From Selenomonadaceae bacterium (GTDB lineage Bacteria > Bacillota > Negativicutes > Selenomonadales > Selenomonadaceae): 64,000 nt of DNA. The position numbers were made by a program, and so were the translations under genes. Shown here in pieces: positions 18,778 to 27,241 of the stretch. The stretch covers positions 20,718 to 84,717 of the forward strand of contig JAFSOQ010000061.1 in NCBI GenBank assembly GCA_017446845.1, written 5' to 3'. The notes beneath the pieces are model-generated. The model had not been told where the DNA came from. It worked only from the letters and a program-made list of their open reading frames with translations, and did no database searches. Numbering within the stretch: position 1 is the first letter of the stretch; each line of letters opens with the position of its first letter.

Positions 18778-19215
18778 TTATAAGGCAAAATTAAACGCGC
18801 AACCCGTAATAATCGCCACTGCAAAAACACAAGTCACGGACGTGGCAAGCGTTTTCTTTTGAAACATAGAACTGAGCAATATCAATTCGGGGAGTTGTAC
18901 CCGCGCCGCCGTTTATATCAGCGCAATAGCGCCGCCCGATACAACGCCTTTAGCCATTAAAATATTCGCAACGAGAATCATAGTTTCAGTGCGAATGTAC
19001 ATGGGAATCTCGACGACTGCCGCGAGCGAAATTGCCAAAAAGTTGTCAAGGTCCGCAAAGTTCGTTAAAAAATTTTCGGGAATACCCTCATAAATGATCT
19101 CGCCGATACCCGCGCCAATCAACATATACGGGAAAACATCTTTGAAAAGTTCTTTCGAATTTTCGGCGACAATCTTAATACCCTTGACTTGCTTTTGAAA
19201 AAAATTACCATTCAT
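18778..19215 (-). pseudogene. Decayed YraQ/UPF0718 (DUF318) permease fragment
   Basis: The minus strand reads KELFKDVFPYMLIGAGIGEIIYEG..., IPMYIRTETMILVANILM and GVVSGGAIALI, matching the second half of UPF0718 permeases. It then hits a stop, continues in another frame with GGAGTTP, and after a further shift gives LILLSSMFQKK and VFAVAIITG before a stop at 18778. At least two lesions and a missing N-terminal half make it a pseudogene. Confidence 0.7.
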
Positions 19216-19289
19216 TGTGTCCCACGTCCTGCCAAATGACCAACAGTCTCAACTTTCACTTTTAATTTCCTTAATTTCTTCATAGCAGT

Positions 19290-19602
19290 TTCATAAAGTA
19301 TTAGGAAAGAAACCAATGAAAAACAACCCTGACAATCATACGAATTTTCCATTCCGCAAGTAGGATTTCATTTTCGACCACATCAGCTCTCTATGGGGCT
19401 AAACCGATATTGACGCCACTTTCGTCTGTAAAGACTAATTTTTCAACGATTTTGCTCGGCGGCGTATATTTAACCGGCAGATTTAATTGCTCAAGTCAGG
19501 AACTTCTTCTATTTTATGCTTTATCATCTCAAGCATATCATCGGAAAGCAGAAGTTTCCTGCCGCGTTTAGAGGTTTGCGCAGCCAAAGAGCCGATACTC
19601 AC
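19290..19602 (-). pseudogene. Remnant of an IS630-like transposase
   Basis: Two reading-frame pieces on the minus strand read SKRGRKLLLSDDMLEMI..., then KIVEKLVFTDESGVNIGLAP, broken by stops. The DESG block resembles the DDE domain of IS630/Tc1-type transposases. No intact ends are visible. Confidence 0.45.
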
Positions 19603-19681
19603 TTAAAAATTTTTTAGTCATTTTTTTCATTATTGATATTTCATGTAATTTCTATAAGAGTTTCGTAATGCCGAATTATTC

Positions 19682-19891
19682 CTAATTGATGACGGCGGTT
19701 CCGGATATTTGCGTTGGGATTTATTCACAGCTGCTCATCTTGTTGGCAGATATTCAAAAACTTTTGCTGCTTACTTGAAGAAAAAGCTCGACGAAGGCAA
19801 CCATTATTTTGTTGCTCTTTCTCATGTCGCTAAAAAGCTTGTTCGCGTTAAACCGGAGAACCTTTTTCTGATTTTGCTTGACTCTTTATAG
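19682..19891 (+). pseudogene. C-terminal remnant of an IS110-family transposase
   Basis: The frame reads GSGYLRWDLFTAAHLVGRYSKTF, AAYLKKKLDEGNHYFVALSHVAKKLVRV, which matches the conserved C-terminal end of IS110/IS116/IS902 transposases. The upstream two thirds are missing. Confidence 0.6.
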
Positions 19892-20390
19892 TCAGTCTCT
19901 AAAAAGAATTAACAGGCAACATTCTTATTCGATTACTTTGATTTATTCAAGACTCCCTAATCTGTTATTACCAGGCCTGCGATTGGGAGATGGCGATTTT
20001 TTTTGTTCAATTTCGGAGCGCGAATTATTTATCCGACGTTGCAGGAATTTTTTTCAGCGCGGCAAATATTCAAGCCAAGTGACGAAAAAATTTTTTGAAC
20101 CGCAATTATATTTCAGGAGGGTGATAAAAGATAAAAGCCTTATGGAGTGATAAGGTCGGTGCTTCAAATAGCAGTTCATAAGACGTCGCTGCAGTCGTTA
20201 AATCGACGAGAACGGGAGCTGCCACCGTCACTCGGTGTGAATTCGAGCGAGAGCCAAGCGATGACAATTTGCACGTCGGACAGTCAGACTTTTTTGCTGA
20301 ATATTACGAAAGGACAAAACGTTGCTGGCATTGCAAGCGCGTCACGAAAAAGACACTTGCAATATGTACCCGTTCGTTAGCGGGGAATTT
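19892..20390. other. Degenerate DNA between IS remnants
   Basis: No intact gene is visible. Frames are broken and composition is mixed, consistent with layered insertion and decay. An in-frame open stretch from 20269 leads into fumarase but looks like mobile-element debris, not fumarase sequence. Confidence 0.5.
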
Positions 20391-20466
20391 ACGCCTGCGG
20401 AGAGTTACAGCAAACGTGATTAGCGAAGGCGAAAGCGGACTCGTTGAAACAGGAATGAAACATAAG
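20391..20466 (+). pseudogene. C-terminal tail of an IS200/IS605 tnpB-type gene
   Basis: One frame reads GIYACGELQQT-stop-LAKAKADSLKQE-stop-N, which resembles the C-terminal tail of TnpB/OrfB proteins. It carries two in-frame stops and lies immediately upstream of the fumarase alpha gene. Confidence 0.4.
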
Positions 20467-20508
20467 AGTTTTTATAACTCTTTGTTGGTTTTCAGTAACG
20501 GGATTACT

Positions 20509-21351
20509 TTGAGAGAGCTTAACGTTAAACTCATAACCGAGAACGTCGCCGAAATGTGCAAGGAGGCGGCGTATTATCTGCCGGACGATGTCTATCGTGC
20601 ACTCAAGCGCGGGCGCGAGACTGAGCAATCGCCCGTCGGTAGAATTGTCCTCGACCAAATTATCAAGAACGCCGAGATTGCCAAGGCGGAAGATCGTCCC
20701 TATTGTCAAGATACGGGCATGACGATTGTTTTCCTCGAAGTCGGACAGGATTTGCACATTGTCGGCGGCGATTTGGAAGAAGCTGTCAACGCGGGCATTG
20801 CCAAAGGTTACACCGAAGGTTATTTGCGCAAGTCTGTCGTCGGCGAACCGCTGTTCAATCGCGTAAACACCAAGAACAATACGCCCGGCGTCATCTACAC
20901 CAAAATTGTGCCCGGCGACAAACTCAGCATTACAATCGCGCCAAAAGGTTTCGGCTCCGAAAACAAATCGGGAATTAAAATGCTCGTGCCCGCCGACGGT
21001 GTTCGCGGCGTTAAAAAAGCCGTCATGGAAATTATTCTTCATGCGAGTATGAATCCTTGTCCGCCTATGGTCGTCGGCGTCGGTATCGGCGGAACTATGG
21101 ACAGAGCAGCCCTCCTTTCCAAAAAAGCTCTGACTCGTTCAATCGACGAACGCAATCCCATGCCCGAATATGCAAAACTTGAACAGGAACTTCTTGACAT
21201 GATTTACGCGACGGGTATCGGACCTCAGCTCGGCGGCACGACTTCTGCGCTTGCAGTTAATATCGAATGGGCACCGACACACATTGCGGGCTTGCCGGTT
21301 GCCGTTACCATTTGCTGTCACGCTATGCGCCACGCTCACCGCGTCCTTTAA
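20509..21351 (+). CDS. Fumarate hydratase class I, alpha subunit
   Basis: This is the Fe-S subunit of the two-part, oxygen-sensitive fumarase interconverting malate and fumarate. [25 protein letters not shown], the cluster cysteine in [41 protein letters not shown] and [15 protein letters not shown] are typical. TTG at 20509 gives 280 residues, the usual size, starting [14 protein letters not shown] lies five bases upstream. ATG at 20455 is an alternative but has no proper SD, and the extra sequence derives from a tnpB-like remnant. Confidence 0.9.
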   Translation: MRELNVKLITENVAEMCKEAAYYLPDDVYRALKRGRETEQSPVGRIVLDQIIKNAEIAKAEDRPYCQDTGMTIVFLEVGQDLHIVGGDLEEAVNAGIAKGYTEGYLRKSVVGEPLFNRVNTKNNTPGVIYTKIVPGDKLSITIAPKGFGSENKSGIKMLVPADGVRGVKKAVMEIILHASMNPCPPMVVGVGIGGTMDRAALLSKKALTRSIDERNPMPEYAKLEQELLDMIYATGIGPQLGGTTSALAVNIEWAPTHIAGLPVAVTICCHAMRHAHRVL

Positions 21352-21390
21352 TCAAGCGTAAAATTTTCTTGCAAAGGAGAGACTGATAGA

Positions 21391-21963
21391 ATGGCTGAAA
21401 GCATAAGAATTACAACGCCGTTCACCGAGGAAATGTCGCGCAAACTCAAAGCAGGCGACAGCGTCCTTATTACCGGCACGATTATCAGCGCAAGAGACGC
21501 CGCCCATAAAGTCATGACGGAAGCTCTTGCACGCGGCGAAAAATTGCCCGTCGATTGGAATAATCAAATTGTCTACTATCTCGGTCCCACACCCGCCAAG
21601 CCGGGCGACCCGATTGGTTCTTGCGGTCCGACGACTTCGGGCAGAATGGACGCTTATACTCCGACTATGCTTGACCAGGGAATTAAAGGCATGGTCGGCA
21701 AAGGTTCGCGCACAAAAGAAGTCGTTGAGGCTATGAAGAAAAACGGCGCAACTTATTTTGCGGCTGTCGGCGGCGCGGCAGCTTTAATCGCCAAATCCGT
21801 TAAAAGTTACACCGTGCTTGCTTATCCCGAACTCGGTCCGGAGGCTGTGGCGGCTTTGGAAGTCGTCGATTTCCCCGCTATTGTCGTTATCGATTGCCAA
21901 GGAAATAATTTCTACGAAATCGGGCAAAAGGATTATCGCCACTTCGACATTAATCAAATCTAG
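21391..21963 (+). CDS. Fumarate hydratase class I, beta subunit
   Basis: The 190-residue partner subunit shows LKAGDSVLITGTIISARDAAHK, YYLGPTPAKPGDPIGSCGPTTSGRMD and GKGSRT..VEAMKKNGATYFAAVGGAAAL, which line the substrate site in class I fumarases and tartrate dehydratases. It follows the alpha gene by 39 bp behind AAAGGAGA. The neighbouring sdh genes point to a reductive succinate branch. Confidence 0.93.
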   Translation: MAESIRITTPFTEEMSRKLKAGDSVLITGTIISARDAAHKVMTEALARGEKLPVDWNNQIVYYLGPTPAKPGDPIGSCGPTTSGRMDAYTPTMLDQGIKGMVGKGSRTKEVVEAMKKNGATYFAAVGGAAALIAKSVKSYTVLAYPELGPEAVAALEVVDFPAIVVIDCQGNNFYEIGQKDYRHFDINQI

Positions 21964-22032
21964 GATTTGGGAGTTAGGATTTAGGAGTTAGGGGGTTTCC
22001 TCTAAATCCTAAATCCTATATCCCAAATCCTC
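21964..22032. repeat. Heptad hairpin array (GGATTTA type)
   Basis: GGATTTG-GGAGTTA-GGATTTA-GGAGTTA-GGG repeats with period seven, then TTCCTC, then the reverse-complement arm CTAAATCCTAAATCC...CCCAAATCC. It separates the fumarase and sdh genes and could form a long hairpin. Confidence 0.9.
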
Positions 22033-22050
22033 ATAAACAAGGAGGTCAAA

Positions 22051-22674
22051 ATGGTGCACACAACTTTTTATTTGCGGCGTTTGCATTCGTTGTGCGGCTT
22101 ACTCGTCTTGGGCATGGTGCTTATCGAACACATCTTCACAAACTCAACGGCGATTCTCGGTCCTCAAGGTCTTAACACCGCGCTTGAAATGATGGAACTC
22201 ATTCCCAAACCGATTTTTATGGGATTGGAAATCGGCGGCATTGCAGTTCCGCTTTTGTTCCACGGCATTTATGGTATTTACATTGCCCTGCAAGCGAAAA
22301 ACAATCCCGGAAATTACCCCTACATTCGTAACAGAAATTTTGCCCTTCAACGCTGGACTGCCTGGTTTCTCGTACCGTTCCTGATTTGGCACATCGGTTA
22401 TCTGCGTTTCTACGTCAAAGGCGTCACGGGCACTCCGATTTCCTTTGAACTTCTGCAGAACTTCTTCCAAAATCCGATTGTCGTTGTTCTTTACGTCTTG
22501 GGCATGTGGGCGGCGATTTTCCATTTCTGCAACGGCATTACGACTTTCTGCATGACTTGGGGCATTACCAAAGGTCCGCGTGCGCAAAGTGCCATCAGTA
22601 TTATCAGCATGTTGCTCTGCGCGGCTATGTGCGTTATGACGCTCGTTTTCATGGGCAGTTATTTCGTTTACTAA
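22051..22674 (+). CDS. sdhC: Succinate dehydrogenase/fumarate reductase cytochrome b subunit
   Basis: The 207-residue membrane anchor has five hydrophobic segments and histidines suited to carry two b hemes (RRLHSL, LIEHIF, LFHGIYG, IWHIGY, IFHFCNG), as in the B-type, diheme, single-anchor enzymes of Bacillus and Wolinella. It passes electrons between menaquinone and SdhAB. ACAAGGAGG lies before the ATG. No separate sdhD follows, consistent with type B. Confidence 0.93.
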   Translation: MVHTTFYLRRLHSLCGLLVLGMVLIEHIFTNSTAILGPQGLNTALEMMELIPKPIFMGLEIGGIAVPLLFHGIYGIYIALQAKNNPGNYPYIRNRNFALQRWTAWFLVPFLIWHIGYLRFYVKGVTGTPISFELLQNFFQNPIVVVLYVLGMWAAIFHFCNGITTFCMTWGITKGPRAQSAISIISMLLCAAMCVMTLVFMGSYFVY

Positions 22675-22692
22675 TAATTAGGAGATTTTGTT

Positions 22693-24504
22693 ATGGCTAA
22701 AGATATGACTAAGAAACAAATTATAATCGTCGGCGGCGGAATTTCGGGTTTGCTCGCTACGATTAAGGTTTGCGAACTTGGCGGCGAGGTCTTGCTGTTC
22801 TCCTATTGTCCCGTCAAGCGTTCGCACTCTCTTTGCGCTCAAGGCGGCATGAATGCCTGCATGGACACCAAAGGCGAACACGACAGCATTTACGAACATT
22901 TCGACGATACGGTTTACGGCGGCGACTTCCTTGCCGACCAACTCGCGGTCAAAGGCATGGTCGAGGCGGCTCCGAAATTAATTAAGATGCTCGACCGTAT
23001 GGGTGTCACATTCACGCGCACGCCTGAAGGCAATTTGGACTTGCGCAACTTCGGCGGACAGAAAAATAAGCGTACATGTTTTTCAGGCTCCACGACAGGT
23101 CAGCAAATTCTCTACGCACTTGATGAGCAAGTTCGTCGTTGGGAAGTCAAAGGTTCCGTCAAAAAATATGAGTTCTGGGAATTCATCAAGATTATAAAGA
23201 ATAAAGAAGGCATTTGCCGCGGTATCGTCGCGCAGAGCATGAACAGCATGGAAATTAAATCGTTCCGCGCAGATACGGTTATTCTCGCGACGGGCGGTCC
23301 CGGTCAAGTGTTCGGACGTTGCACGGCGTCGACGATTTGTAACGGCTCGGCAGTCAGCGCAGTTTATCAGCAAGGCGCGGAAATTGCCAATCCCGAATTT
23401 ATCCAGATTCACCCGACGGCAATCCCCGGTTCCGATAAAAATCGTTTGATGTCGGAAGCATGTCGCGGCGAAGGCGGTCGCGTTTGGGTTTATAAAGACG
23501 GTAAGCCCTGGTACTTCCTTGAGGAAATGTATCCCGCTTACGGCAACCTTGTTCCGCGTGACGTTGCAAGCCGCGCAATTTTCAAAGTCTGTGTGCACAT
23601 GGGACTTGGCATTAACGGCGAGAACAGAGTTTATCTCGACCTGTCACACATCGACGGCGATTATCTCTTGAGAAAACTCGGCGGCATTTTGGAAATGTAT
23701 TCGGAATTCGTCGGACAAGACCCGCGTAAAGTTCCCATGGAAATTTTCCCCAGCGTCCATTACTCCATGGGCGGCATTTGGGTTGACAGATTCCACTTTA
23801 CAAATATTCCGGGGCTTATGGCGTCGGGCGAGTGCGACTATCAATATCACGGCGCGAATCGTCTCGGTGCGAATTCACTTTTGAGCGCGGCTTATTCGGG
23901 AACTGTTTCCGGTCCCGAAGCTATGAAGTGGGCTAAAAGCGGCAAGAACGGTTCCGAACTTTCCGACGACGAATTGGAAGCGGCTCGCAAGGAAGTTCAG
24001 AACGAATACGATAAAATTTTGCAGATGAACGGCTCCGAAAATGCTCACAAGCTTCATCACGAAATGGGCGACTTAATGTATAAATACGTCGCTATCGAAC
24101 GCGATAACAACGGTTTGGATATTTGCCTCGGCGAGCTGAAAAAATTGCTCAAGCGTTGGGACGACATAGGCGTTACCGACAGAGGCAACGTCGCCAATCA
24201 GGAGGCAATGTTCGTTCGTCAGCTGCGCAATATGATTCTTTACGCAATGGCTATCACGAAAGGTGCTCGTTGCCGTGATGAGTCTCGCGGTGCTCATGCA
24301 AAAATCGTTCTCGAAAACGGTCAGCGTAAACACGACGAGAACGGCGACCTTGTCTTCATGGGACGCGACGATAAAAACTTCATGTTCACGACGATTATCA
24401 ACTACGACCCCAAGACCGAGGAGCCGATTGTTTCTTATCGTGAGTTCGACCACTCGTTGATTAAGCCGCGTGCCCGCAACTACGCCGTCGCCAAGAAGGA
24501 GTGA
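22693..24504 (+). CDS. sdhA: Succinate dehydrogenase/fumarate reductase flavoprotein subunit
   Basis: The 603-residue subunit has the FAD-binding IIIVGGGISGLLATIK, the flavin-attachment histidine in RSHSLCAQGGMNAC, substrate residues in IQIHPTAIPG and SEACRGEGGRVW, and the C-terminal GARCRDESRGAHAK. In a fermentative anaerobe it probably acts mainly as fumarate reductase; direction cannot be read from sequence. It follows sdhC by 18 bp. Confidence 0.95.
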   Translation: MAKDMTKKQIIIVGGGISGLLATIKVCELGGEVLLFSYCPVKRSHSLCAQGGMNACMDTKGEHDSIYEHFDDTVYGGDFLADQLAVKGMVEAAPKLIKMLDRMGVTFTRTPEGNLDLRNFGGQKNKRTCFSGSTTGQQILYALDEQVRRWEVKGSVKKYEFWEFIKIIKNKEGICRGIVAQSMNSMEIKSFRADTVILATGGPGQVFGRCTASTICNGSAVSAVYQQGAEIANPEFIQIHPTAIPGSDKNRLMSEACRGEGGRVWVYKDGKPWYFLEEMYPAYGNLVPRDVASRAIFKVCVHMGLGINGENRVYLDLSHIDGDYLLRKLGGILEMYSEFVGQDPRKVPMEIFPSVHYSMGGIWVDRFHFTNIPGLMASGECDYQYHGANRLGANSLLSAAYSGTVSGPEAMKWAKSGKNGSELSDDELEAARKEVQNEYDKILQMNGSENAHKLHHEMGDLMYKYVAIERDNNGLDICLGELKKLLKRWDDIGVTDRGNVANQEAMFVRQLRNMILYAMAITKGARCRDESRGAHAKIVLENGQRKHDENGDLVFMGRDDKNFMFTTIINYDPKTEEPIVSYREFDHSLIKPRARNYAVAKKE

Positions 24505-24570
24505 TTAGCGATTAGTGATTAGCGATTAGTGGTTAGAATTTCTAGTCCCTAGTTCCTAGTTCCTAAAAAT
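24503..24570. repeat. Heptad array (GTGATTA / GCGATTA) between sdhA and sdhB
   Basis: GTGATTA-GCGATTA-GTGATTA-GCGATTA-GTGGTTAG runs directly from the sdhA stop. TAGTCCCTAGTTCCTAGTTCC follows. The array lies inside an obligate operon, so it does not appear to block transcription completely. Confidence 0.9.
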
Positions 24571-24591
24571 CGACTGAAAGGAGATTTTTTC

Positions 24592-25338
24592 ATGGCTGAA
24601 AAAGTCAGATTTGTAATAGAGCGGCAGGACGGACCGAACGATAAGCCTTACACGCAAGAATTTGACGTGGATTATCGTCCAGGCTTAAACGTCGTTGCCT
24701 CGCTCATGGAGATTCAAAAAAATCCCGTAACTGTCGACGGCAAAAAAGTTCCGCCGGTCGTGTGGGAATGTAACTGTTTGGAAAAAGTTTGCGGCGCGTG
24801 CATGATGGTTATCAACGGCAAAGCTCAACAAGCATGCTGCGCACTCGTCGACAACCTCACCAAGCCGATTAAACTTCAACCTGCGCGGACATTCCCCGTT
24901 ATTCGTGACCTGTTGATTGACCGTACGAGAATGTTTGAAGCTCTCAAGAAAATTCAAGGTTGGATTGAATTGGACGGCTCGTGGGAAGTTCGTGACGCCC
25001 CGATACAAAATCCTTACACCGCCCGCACCGCTTACGAAATTTCTCGTTGCATGACTTGCGGCTGCTGCTTGGAAGCTTGCCCGAATGTCGGACCGCAATC
25101 AGACTTCATAGGACCTGCACCGACTGTTCAAGCTTACCTGTTCAATTTGCACCCGTTCGGAAAATTCGACGCGCCAAAACGTCTCAACGTCCTAATGGAA
25201 AAGGGCGGCATTACCAGTTGCGGCAACAGCCAAAACTGCGTCGAAGTCTGTCCGAAGTCAATCAAGCTCACGACTTATCTCGCGCAACTCAATCGCGACG
25301 TTAATATCCAAGCTTTGAAAAATATCTTCGACAATTAA
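24592..25338 (+). CDS. sdhB: Succinate dehydrogenase/fumarate reductase iron-sulfur subunit
   Basis: The 248-residue subunit carries the three clusters linking flavin to heme: [2Fe-2S] cysteines in CNCLEKVCGAC...QQAC, and two C-terminal ferredoxin-type motifs CMTCGCCLEACP and CGNSQNCVEVCP. GAAAGGAG precedes the ATG within the leader motif TAAAAATCGAC..AAAGGAGATTTTTT, also found before the genes at 1447 and 41050. Confidence 0.95.
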   Translation: MAEKVRFVIERQDGPNDKPYTQEFDVDYRPGLNVVASLMEIQKNPVTVDGKKVPPVVWECNCLEKVCGACMMVINGKAQQACCALVDNLTKPIKLQPARTFPVIRDLLIDRTRMFEALKKIQGWIELDGSWEVRDAPIQNPYTARTAYEISRCMTCGCCLEACPNVGPQSDFIGPAPTVQAYLFNLHPFGKFDAPKRLNVLMEKGGITSCGNSQNCVEVCPKSIKLTTYLAQLNRDVNIQALKNIFDN

Positions 25339-25358
25339 ATTCAACGCAAAAAAATATT

Positions 25359-25397
25359 CGGGACACTGCAGAAATTCTGTGGTGCCCCGATTTTTTT
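25359..25397 (+). terminator. Terminator after sdhB
   Basis: An imperfect 13-pair hairpin (CGGGACACTGCAG / CTGTGGTGCCCCG) is followed by seven T. Confidence 0.75.
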
Positions 25398-25473
25398 GTT
25401 AAGCAAAAAGTTAGCTGTTGAATTTATCGAAAACTGTGGCAAGTGCAAGTAATCAATAATTGTTAAAAAATTT

Positions 25474-25812
25474 TTACGCGAAATATTGCTGATAGACGAC
25501 GAACGCGAACAAGACGATTGCGCAACCCATCGACACCATTCCCGCGCGTTCTATCCATAAATCTTGCGTCTCGGTGAAATTGTAATGTCGTCTCGCGTAA
25601 GTCGTCGACAACGACACCAGCAATGCCAGATAAAGTCCGCGATTCAACGCCGTGAAATTTTCCCAGCCGACAAGTAAAAATACGATTGTCAGCGCGAGGA
25701 CGAATATCAAGAGATAATCTTTGCCGACTTTTTCTTTGGGCTTTTTATTTTCCGGCTCCGATTTTTTCTTGGGCTGAATTTTTTTTGCAATTTTTTTTGA
25801 TTGCCGCGCCAT
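25474..25812 (-). CDS. Hypothetical membrane protein with basic N-terminus
   Basis: The 112-residue protein opens with a lysine-rich, probably cytoplasmic stretch of about 30 residues (KKIAKKIQPKKKSEPENKKPKEK). Three hydrophobic segments follow (LLIFVLALTIVFLLVGW, GLYLALLVSLS, MGCAIVLFAFVVYQQY). I do not recognise the family. It sits at the end of a minus-strand run with two coiled-coil proteins. Confidence 0.65.
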   Translation of the reverse strand: MARQSKKIAKKIQPKKKSEPENKKPKEKVGKDYLLIFVLALTIVFLLVGWENFTALNRGLYLALLVSLSTTYARRHYNFTETQDLWIERAGMVSMGCAIVLFAFVVYQQYFA

Positions 25813-25841
25813 GAAGATTCCCCTTTCTGTTTAATTAAAAT

Positions 25842-26204
25842 TTATCTCAACAGCGAATAAATCACTGCGAGCGCAATTCCGATTGTCGAGATATTTGCTA
25901 TCTGCCCGTGATTGGCTGATGATTTCATTTCTTTGTGCATATCGTCAATTTTATCTGCGAGCTTGTCAATTTTTTCGTCAGTCTTATCTATTCGCGAATT
26001 TAATTCTTTGCGCACGGATTCGATTTTTTCTTCCAGTTTATCCATGCGTACATCTTGTTTGTCCATGCGATTTTCTAAGCGGTCAAGTCTTTTTTCAATC
26101 TGCTCAAGTTGTTTTTGTGTTGATTGAAAATCAGACAAAACTTTTTCGTTAAAGGTAAGTCTTTCGGTTTGTCTTGAATTTTCTCTAAATGCTGGTCTCG
26201 GCAT
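25842..26204 (-). CDS. Coiled-coil protein with C-terminal membrane anchor
   Basis: Nearly all of residues 20-90 is heptad coiled coil (LENRMDKQDVRMDKLEEKI, LNSRIDKTDEKIDKLADKI). A short C-terminal hydrophobic segment (IANISTIGIALAVIYSLL) probably anchors it. Such repeats recall DUF1640 or Bdr-type proteins, but I make no firm assignment. AAAGGAGG precedes the ATG. The C-terminal 75 residues are almost identical to the adjacent paralogue. Confidence 0.7.
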   Translation of the reverse strand: MPRPAFRENSRQTERLTFNEKVLSDFQSTQKQLEQIEKRLDRLENRMDKQDVRMDKLEEKIESVRKELNSRIDKTDEKIDKLADKIDDMHKEMKSSANHGQIANISTIGIALAVIYSLLR

Positions 26205-26238
26205 TTTTAATTCCTCCTTTGCAGCGCAATCTAAAAAT

Positions 26239-26631
26239 TTATCTCAACAGCGAATAAATCAGCGCGAGCGCAATTCCGATTGTCGAGATATTTGCTATCT
26301 GCCCGTGATTGGTCGAAGATTTAATTTCTTTGTGCATATCATCAATTTTATCGGCGAGCTTGTCAATTTTTTCGTCAGTCTTATCTATTCGCGAATTTAA
26401 TTCTTTGCGCACGGATTCGATTTTTTCTTCCAATTTATCCATGCGTGCATCTTGTTTGTCCATGCGTGCATTGAGTTCTTGACGCGTGGTTTCCAATTTT
26501 GTTTCAAACTTGTCCATGCGATTTTCTAAGCGGTCAAGTCTTTTGTTTGTTTCTTGTTGTTGCGCCCAAAGCAATTCGTTGAAAGAAAATCGCTCCGAAC
26601 GATTTTCTTCTCTCAATAAAGGTTCTGCCAT
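26239..26631 (-). CDS. Coiled-coil protein with C-terminal membrane anchor (paralogue)
   Basis: At 130 residues this is a longer version of the neighbour, with extra 11-residue coiled-coil steps (LENRMDKFETKLETTRQELNARMDKQDARMDK). The anchor is the same, ending IGIALALIYSLLR. The ATG at 26631 has GAGGAGGG eight bases upstream. Near-identity of the 3' halves at DNA level shows a recent tandem duplication. Confidence 0.7.
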   Translation of the reverse strand: MAEPLLREENRSERFSFNELLWAQQQETNKRLDRLENRMDKFETKLETTRQELNARMDKQDARMDKLEEKIESVRKELNSRIDKTDEKIDKLADKIDDMHKEIKSSTNHGQIANISTIGIALALIYSLLR

Positions 26632-26719
26632 TTTTAATCCCTCCTCACGGCGTAATTTTATCAAAGGGGCTTTTAAGCGTCAATTTTTTCTGCTACAATC
26701 GGCGCGGGAGGTGTTGACG

Positions 26720-27241
26720 ATGCTTGAGAATTTATTTATCGACAGCCCGCTGAACGGCACATTGATTCCGCTGAACAAAGTCGATGACAAAATTTTTTCC
26801 GGCGGCGCGGCAGGTCGAGGAGTCGCAATTAAAAATCCCGACGGGAAAATTTTCGCGCCCTTTGACGGCGTGATAAAATTTTTTGCCTCGCCGGGAGTTA
26901 TCGGCTTGGAATCTTTTGGCGGCGTCGAACTTTTGATTCACGTCGGCTTGAATACCTGCAAGCTTATCGGCGAAAGTTTTCAGCCGCAAGTGACTGCGGG
27001 CGACACGATTAGGCGCGGACAAATTTTGTTGACGTTCAATCCTCAAGAAATGATTCGCAACGGTTTCGAGACTACTACGCCGATTGTCGTGACCAATCCC
27101 GAAAATTTCGGCGACATCGTATTTAAACTCGGCGAACAAAAAATTTTCGCTCAACGTGTCAATCAATTTACATTCAAAAACTTTTTCCGATTCAATCTGT
27201 GCGGAGGTGTTGACTATGGAAAATTTATTGCGGCAACGTGA
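26720..27241 (+). CDS. PTS EIIA (glucose type) protein lacking one conserved histidine
   Basis: The 173-residue protein matches the IIA-Glc domain: SPLNGTLIPLNKV, VFSGGAAGRGVAIKNPDGKIFAPFDG-like start, and the phospho-acceptor block VELLIHVGLNT (His74). The second, stabilising histidine normally found in KHAIGL is replaced, as the sequence reads SPGVIGL. No transporter IIBC domain is adjacent, so it may regulate or serve a distant permease. The C-terminus overlaps the next gene by 26 bp. Both genes have nearly the same leader, GGAGGTGTTGAC-ATG. Confidence 0.85.
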   Translation: MLENLFIDSPLNGTLIPLNKVDDKIFSGGAAGRGVAIKNPDGKIFAPFDGVIKFFASPGVIGLESFGGVELLIHVGLNTCKLIGESFQPQVTAGDTIRRGQILLTFNPQEMIRNGFETTTPIVVTNPENFGDIVFKLGEQKIFAQRVNQFTFKNFFRFNLCGGVDYGKFIAAT

